Below are positions 41,480 to 42,532 of a stretch of 42,532 nt of DNA, one piece after another. The stretch is taken from the NCBI GenBank assembly GCA_017549325.1, contig JAFYVA010000055.1:1-42532 (forward strand), written 5' to 3'. The position numbers and the translations under genes are program-made. The stretch is from Oscillospiraceae bacterium (GTDB taxonomy: Bacteria > Bacillota_A > Clostridia > Oscillospirales > Oscillospiraceae). Position 1 is the first letter of the stretch. Each line of letters begins with the position of its first letter. Below the pieces are notes generated by a model. That model was not told the DNA's origin. It searched no databases and saw nothing but the letters and a program-made list of their open reading frames with translations.

Positions 41480-42532
<1,053 letters not shown>

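Overview
The window looks like chromosomal DNA of a GC-rich, anaerobic, spore-forming member of the Clostridia, most likely Oscillospirales (Oscillospiraceae/Ruminococcaceae type). The reasons are a spoIIE gene, a nusA-ylxR-ylxQ-infB-rbfA operon in Firmicutes order, a rubredoxin-first rubrerythrin beside a Fur/PerR regulator, AGGAGG ribosome sites and many 4-bp ATGA gene overlaps. Taxonomy is inferred from gene content only. No CRISPR array, tRNA, rRNA, transposase or phage gene was seen.

Layout. 1-6909: a translation and RNA-maturation operon (nusA 3' end, ylxR, ylxQ, infB, rbfA, nrnA, truB, ribF), with a palindrome-rich intergenic element and a strong hairpin between infB and rbfA. 6943-9387: spoIIE and a small unknown protein. 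9385-11684: dusB overlapping an ECF sigma factor and its probable membrane anti-sigma factor. 11689-13147 (minus): a VUT-family transporter and a short-chain dehydrogenase. 13231-14430: rpsF-ssb-rpsR behind a near-consensus promoter. 14451-17641 (minus): znuA-znuC-znuB-lysE-like, every junction a 4-bp overlap. 17678-18618: lipid kinase. 18690-20262 (minus): sodium-dependent transporter. 20448-26946: a seven-gene operon for a peptide/nickel-type ABC importer, a thioesterase and a DUF3810 membrane metalloprotease-like protein. 26953-28519: AT-rich cassette A (Xre regulator, two unknown genes). 28533-30892 (minus): SRP RNA, dnaX, ybaB. 30915-33111: two CobW-like GTPases, one with a long His/Cys metal-binding insert. 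33110-34400: AT-rich cassette B (Xre regulator, membrane protein, lipoprotein) with a 40-nt operator-like repeat before each plus-strand gene. 34407-36181 (minus): nitroreductase, reverse rubrerythrin and a Fur/PerR regulator behind a Fur-type box. 36231-38459 (minus): an EF-G paralogue with altered G motifs. 38563-41433 (minus): rlmB followed by a protein with P1B-type ATPase layout but no catalytic motifs. 41480-42532: 5' part of ftsH.

Themes. Metal handling recurs: ZnuABC, the CobW pair, the Fur-type regulator and the inactive-looking P1B-like protein. The observations I would follow first are the catalytically empty P1B-like protein, the CobW pair whose second member seems to carry a YcgQ/DUF1980-like C-terminal domain, and the two AT-rich Xre cassettes that share a hairpin at their Xre end. 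Starts were moved to internal ATG/GTG/TTG codons where a ribosome-binding site supports this. Promoters and terminators were read by eye and are predictions.
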